Source: Bacteroidota bacterium
GTDB lineage: Bacteria; Bacteroidota; Bacteroidia; Chitinophagales; Chitinophagaceae
Direction of reading: 5' to 3'
Length of the DNA: 9,748 bases
Assembly: GCA_029778965.1 (NCBI GenBank)
Contig: JAKPBL010000198.1
Span: 1 to 9,748 of the forward strand
In this document: one piece after another, positions 7,268 through 9,748 of the stretch
Layout of the letters: the number at the start of each line of letters is the position of its first letter
Numbering within the stretch: position 1 is the stretch's first letter
Notes under the pieces: model-generated
What the model saw: only the letters and a program-made list of their open reading frames with translations
The model's database searches: none
Told to the model about the DNA's origin: nothing
Made by a program: the position numbers and the translations under genes

Positions 7268-7625
7268 TTTATACGCTTGTTGTTCTTTTTTGCCGTTATG
7301 GCCGTTGTTATTGGGCGATTGCCGGTCTGTCGTCGATTGAGATTGGAAGAGATGCTTCAAAGTTAAATGAAAACAACCGGTGTCTTTATGGAGCTGTTTT
7401 CTGTTTCTTCCAAAATGCTTCTTGTTGTTTCTTTCGTAGGCAAAAATAAATATTTAATTTATTCTTAATTTATTACCTTGCCGCACATTGTAATTATTCC
7501 TACCCTACCAAGTTGCGTTTTAATGACTTCGGCTCTTATAATAAGTGGTTAGTTGCAGCATTTTTGGCGTTAAACCGGCTTTGTAATTTTTTTTAATTCT
7601 TATATCATAAACTGAAACTGACTTC
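7268..7625. other. Divergent intergenic region, AT-rich, no gene found
   Basis: This 358-base gap separates the divergently transcribed NIPSNAP and repeat-protein genes. It must carry the promoters of both unless the NIPSNAP gene starts at 7360. It is clearly richer in A and T than the flanking genes, especially 7441-7485 and 7585-7615. I found no tRNA, no convincing small ORF and no strong terminator hairpin. On the plus strand I see no clear match to the Bacteroidota -33/-7 pattern; CATTTTTG at 7559-7566 is only a near match to the -7 box. Confidence 0.6.
7441..7448 (-). promoter_or_regulatory. Possible Bacteroidota -7 promoter box for the NIPSNAP gene
   Basis: Read on the minus strand the bases are TATTTTTG, an exact fit to TAnnTTTG. 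They lie in the most AT-rich part of the gap. Transcription would start near 7434 and leave a leader of about 165 bases before the ATG at 7267. No TTTG or TTG is seen 19-21 bases upstream, so only half of the expected promoter is present. Confidence 0.25.
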
Positions 7626-9748
7626 ATGAAGAGCCCCATTGCGTTAGCTGCATGCATACTGCTTTGCTGTAATCTTTTTTCCCAGTCTTTTCCCGGCGGC
7701 ATCAATTCAGGTCTGAAAATATGGCTCAAAGCTGATGCCGGTACCAGTACGACCACCAATGGCGCATCCATATCCGCGTGGAACGATCAGTCCGGAAATT
7801 CCCGCCATCACACCCAAGCAACGGCGGCAAAACAACCGGCATATATTGGCGGCGGTAGCTCATCTCTTATGAATTACAATCCGGCGTTAAGGTTCAGCGG
7901 TATCGGCGATGGTAACGCCAACAATGACTATTTGTGGGTAAACAACTACCTGCTGCCAACAGATGCGGTTCATGTATTTGTAGTGTCGCGGGTACTCGGC
8001 TCAAATGGAACGGACTGGATTACCACCTATGGCTTTACCGCTGATGTCAATCATACCGATTGGTATACAAAAAAACCGGGAATACGCATTGGCAGCGTGG
8101 AAAAAATGAACACAGGCAATTCCTTGTCTTATGGCATTGTTGCCACTTTAATGCCTAAGTCGGGTTCGCAAAGAACCATATGGAATGGAAGTCCGCAGTC
8201 TTTCTTAAATACCGCCTATAATATAACCAGCAGCGTTTCGCCGACTTTTACGGTAGGTGTAGACCGCAACAATACCAACCCGATGGTGGGCGATATACAG
8301 GAGGTAATTGTGTATGCGGGTGCCGCCGGTGCTGATTTTCCGGCGGCCAGCCTGACCCAGGTGCAAAGCTATCTGGGAGTTAAATACGGGATCTCGATGG
8401 ATTCTGTTGCCCACCCCAATTATATAGCCAGCGATGGTTCAACCGGTTTCTGGACCGGTTCTGCCAATGTCGGTTACAGAAATAATATTTTCGGTTTGGG
8501 CAGGGATGATGGCTCGGCGCTCTATCAAAAGCAGGCGCTGTCGTATGGCGACTCATCCGTTTCGGTTTACCTTGCTTCGCTGGCGGCCGTCAACAGCAGC
8601 AATACAGGAACGATTGCTGCCAACAAAAGTTTTCTGATTTTGGGGGATAACGGGATGGCTGGCAGCGCGGCTTCCATAAGCTTCACGGCGGGCACTACTT
8701 TCACCAACGGCGTTTCCATTGCCACGGTATTAAATACCCTTAGCGCACGCAAATGGAAAGCCCAGACAACCGGCATCACCTCATGGACCGTAAATGTGAA
8801 TGCCAACAAGTTTGGGACTGCTACTTACCTGCTGGTCGGAAGCTCCGCCGATTTTGATGCCGGCGCCACCAGGGCTTACCCGGTTTCTGGAGGTACTGCC
8901 AGTAATGTGGTTATTAATAACGGGGATTATCTTGCCTTTGCCAGCTACCAAACCGGTCCCGGTGGTGTGGGCGCCAATCTTGCGGCATGGCTTCGGGCAG
9001 ATGCGGGTACCAATTCAACGGATAACAGCGCTGCTGTTTCGTCATGGAGCGACCAGTCTGTGAACGCCCGCACACATACCCAGGCTACTGCCGCTAAACA
9101 ACCTCATTTTGTAGGAGCGGGCGGCAGCTACCTGATGAACTATAATCCGGCACTCCGCTTTGACGGCGGTGACGATATCAACCCTGCCAGCCAGTATTTT
9201 AATTCCACCGATGCATTTCATGTTTTTTCTGTATCACGGATTAATGGCGCTGGTGCAACTGCCTGGCAGGCGATTGCTTCATTTCGTGTCGATTATAACC
9301 ATCCCGACTGGTATGGTCAACAAATAAGCTGCCGGACGGGCGCTGTTGAAAAGGTAAACACAAACCTCAATGTCAAATACGGGTTGTCTTCCTGCCTGAT
9401 GCCCAAAACAGGTAATCAAACGGTTATCTGGAACGGAACCAACAGCAGCTTTACCAATACAGCCTACACGTTAAATTATTCCGGAACCCCCTATAATTAT
9501 TACTCAATAGGCAGTGATGCCGGTACTGATTTTTTGAATGGTGATATACAGGAGGTGATTATATATGGGGGACCGGGTGTAACCATGTCAGCAGACCAGG
9601 TGCAGCGTATTCAAAGCTACCTGGCTATCAAATATGGTATCTCCCTGGACCCGGCCGGTCAGCCCGATTATATTGCCAGCGACAATGCTACGACCTTTTG
9701 GACAGGTGCCAATAATACCGGCTACCAGAACCATATTTTCGGGCTGGG
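7626..9748 (+). CDS. Large secreted repeat protein with LamG-like and 'IASDG...IFGLGRDD' modules (3' end outside window)
   Basis: The frame is open from the ATG at 7626 to the last base, 707 residues and still running; an in-frame TAA at 7608 makes this the first available start. MKSPIALAACILLCCNLFSQ is an export signal, with cleavage likely after FSQ (residue 20), although LLCC allows a lipoprotein reading. The mature protein is rich in Asn, Gly, Ser, Thr, Ala and Tyr and consists of long units. In each, a LamG/concanavalin-like part opens with WLKADAGT or WLRADAGT, has LMNYNPALRF and closes with GDIQEVIVY; then QVQSYLGVKYGIS leads into a second module, YIASDG...FWTG...IFGLGRDD (about 266-440). 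I believe this second module is the one often labelled DUF8202, but cannot confirm it. Such Bacteroidota proteins are typically very long, exported by the type IX system and end in a sorting domain, which would lie past the window. A surface, matrix or adhesive role is inferred; no catalytic motif is seen. It is transcribed away from the NIPSNAP gene. Confidence 0.9.
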   Translation, partial: MKSPIALAACILLCCNLFSQSFPGGINSGLKIWLKADAGTSTTTNGASISAWNDQSGNSRHHTQATAAKQPAYIGGGSSSLMNYNPALRFSGIGDGNANNDYLWVNNYLLPTDAVHVFVVSRVLGSNGTDWITTYGFTADVNHTDWYTKKPGIRIGSVEKMNTGNSLSYGIVATLMPKSGSQRTIWNGSPQSFLNTAYNITSSVSPTFTVGVDRNNTNPMVGDIQEVIVYAGAAGADFPAASLTQVQSYLGVKYGISMDSVAHPNYIASDGSTGFWTGSANVGYRNNIFGLGRDDGSALYQKQALSYGDSSVSVYLASLAAVNSSNTGTIAANKSFLILGDNGMAGSAASISFTAGTTFTNGVSIATVLNTLSARKWKAQTTGITSWTVNVNANKFGTATYLLVGSSADFDAGATRAYPVSGGTASNVVINNGDYLAFASYQTGPGGVGANLAAWLRADAGTNSTDNSAAVSSWSDQSVNARTHTQATAAKQPHFVGAGGSYLMNYNPALRFDGGDDINPASQYFNSTDAFHVFSVSRINGAGATAWQAIASFRVDYNHPDWYGQQISCRTGAVEKVNTNLNVKYGLSSCLMPKTGNQTVIWNGTNSSFTNTAYTLNYSGTPYNYYSIGSDAGTDFLNGDIQEVIIYGGPGVTMSADQVQRIQSYLAIKYGISLDPAGQPDYIASDNATTFWTGANNTGYQNHIFGL
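7710..8975 (+). repeat. Repeat unit 1 of the secreted protein (complete, about 422 residues)
   Basis: Residues about 29-450. The unit starts at GLKIWLKADAGTS and runs through NYNPALRF, WIT..F..DVNHTDWY, TIWNG, GDIQEVIVY (222-230), KYGIS, YIASDGST (266-273), IFGLGRDDGSALYQKQ and ends with NNGDYLAFASYQ. The Trp-Leu-x-Ala-Asp opening of the next copy lies 1266 bases downstream. Confidence 0.85.
8976..9748 (+). repeat. Repeat unit 2 of the secreted protein (cut by window end)
   Basis: Residues about 451-707. The unit reopens with LAAWLRADAGTNS and repeats THTQATAAKQP, LMNYNPALRF, NHPDWY, VIWNGT, GDIQEVIIY (639-647), IQSYLAIKYGIS, YIASDNAT and IFGLG. Offsets to unit 1 fall from 422 to about 416 residues along its length because of small indels. 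The matching peptide blocks use different synonymous codons, so the duplication is old rather than a recent DNA-level repeat. Confidence 0.85.

Noticed and set aside
7268..7360. Longer start for the NIPSNAP gene at 7360
   Set aside because: It would put 31 polar residues in front of a clear signal peptide; the start at 7267 places the signal at the N-terminus.
7369..7401. Inverted repeat GAAAACA...TGTTTTC in the intergenic region
   Set aside because: Only a 7-base AT-rich stem with a 19-base loop and no T-run; easily a chance match in this composition.
8434..9063. Short plus- and minus-strand open frames within the repeat protein
   Set aside because: They are out of frame with the continuous frame from 7626, which alone carries the signal peptide and the repeated motifs.
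1..9748. CRISPR array, insertion sequence, tRNA, prophage or defence genes
   Set aside because: I looked for short direct repeats with spacers, transposase motifs, tRNA-like folds and nuclease or toxin-type genes and saw none.

Overview
The window looks like a Bacteroidota chromosome of moderate GC, probably a Chitinophaga-type soil saprophyte. The reasons are secreted glycan-active proteins, A-rich upstream regions without clear Shine-Dalgarno sites, a NIPSNAP-family exported protein, and a very large repetitive secreted protein of a kind common in that phylum. This assignment is an inference from gene style; there is no rRNA or marker gene here.

Region 1 (1-6519, plus strand) is a tight run of five genes, probably one operon, with gaps of 18, 19, 22 and 1 bases. 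They are: the C-terminal part of a divergent GH92 alpha-mannosidase-type glycosidase (start outside the window); a LldP/GlcA-type 2-hydroxy-acid permease; a secreted uncharacterised protein with a glycosidase-like barrel and a C-terminal carbohydrate-binding-type beta-sandwich; a beta-hydroxyacid dehydrogenase of the tartronate-semialdehyde/3-hydroxyisobutyrate family; and a GlxK/GarK-type glycerate kinase. Read together, exported glycosidases would release a small hydroxy acid, the permease would import it, and the last two enzymes would pass it as glycerate into lower glycolysis as phosphoglycerate. A natural candidate substrate is a glycosyl-glycerate such as mannosylglycerate, which would give mannose plus D-glycerate. 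This is a hypothesis, but it explains why an alpha-mannosidase-family enzyme, a hydroxy-acid permease and a glycerate kinase share one transcription unit.

Region 2 (6512-7267, minus strand) is an exported protein with two tandem NIPSNAP domains. It converges on the glycerate kinase gene and their 3' ends overlap by 8 bases.

Region 3 (7268-7625) is an AT-rich divergent intergenic region, with one possible Bacteroidota-type -7 box on the minus strand.

Region 4 (7626-9748 and beyond, plus strand) is the start of a very large secreted protein whose stop codon lies outside the window. It is built from roughly 420-residue units; one complete unit and about 60 percent of a second are visible. Each unit has a LamG/concanavalin-like part followed by a second conserved module.
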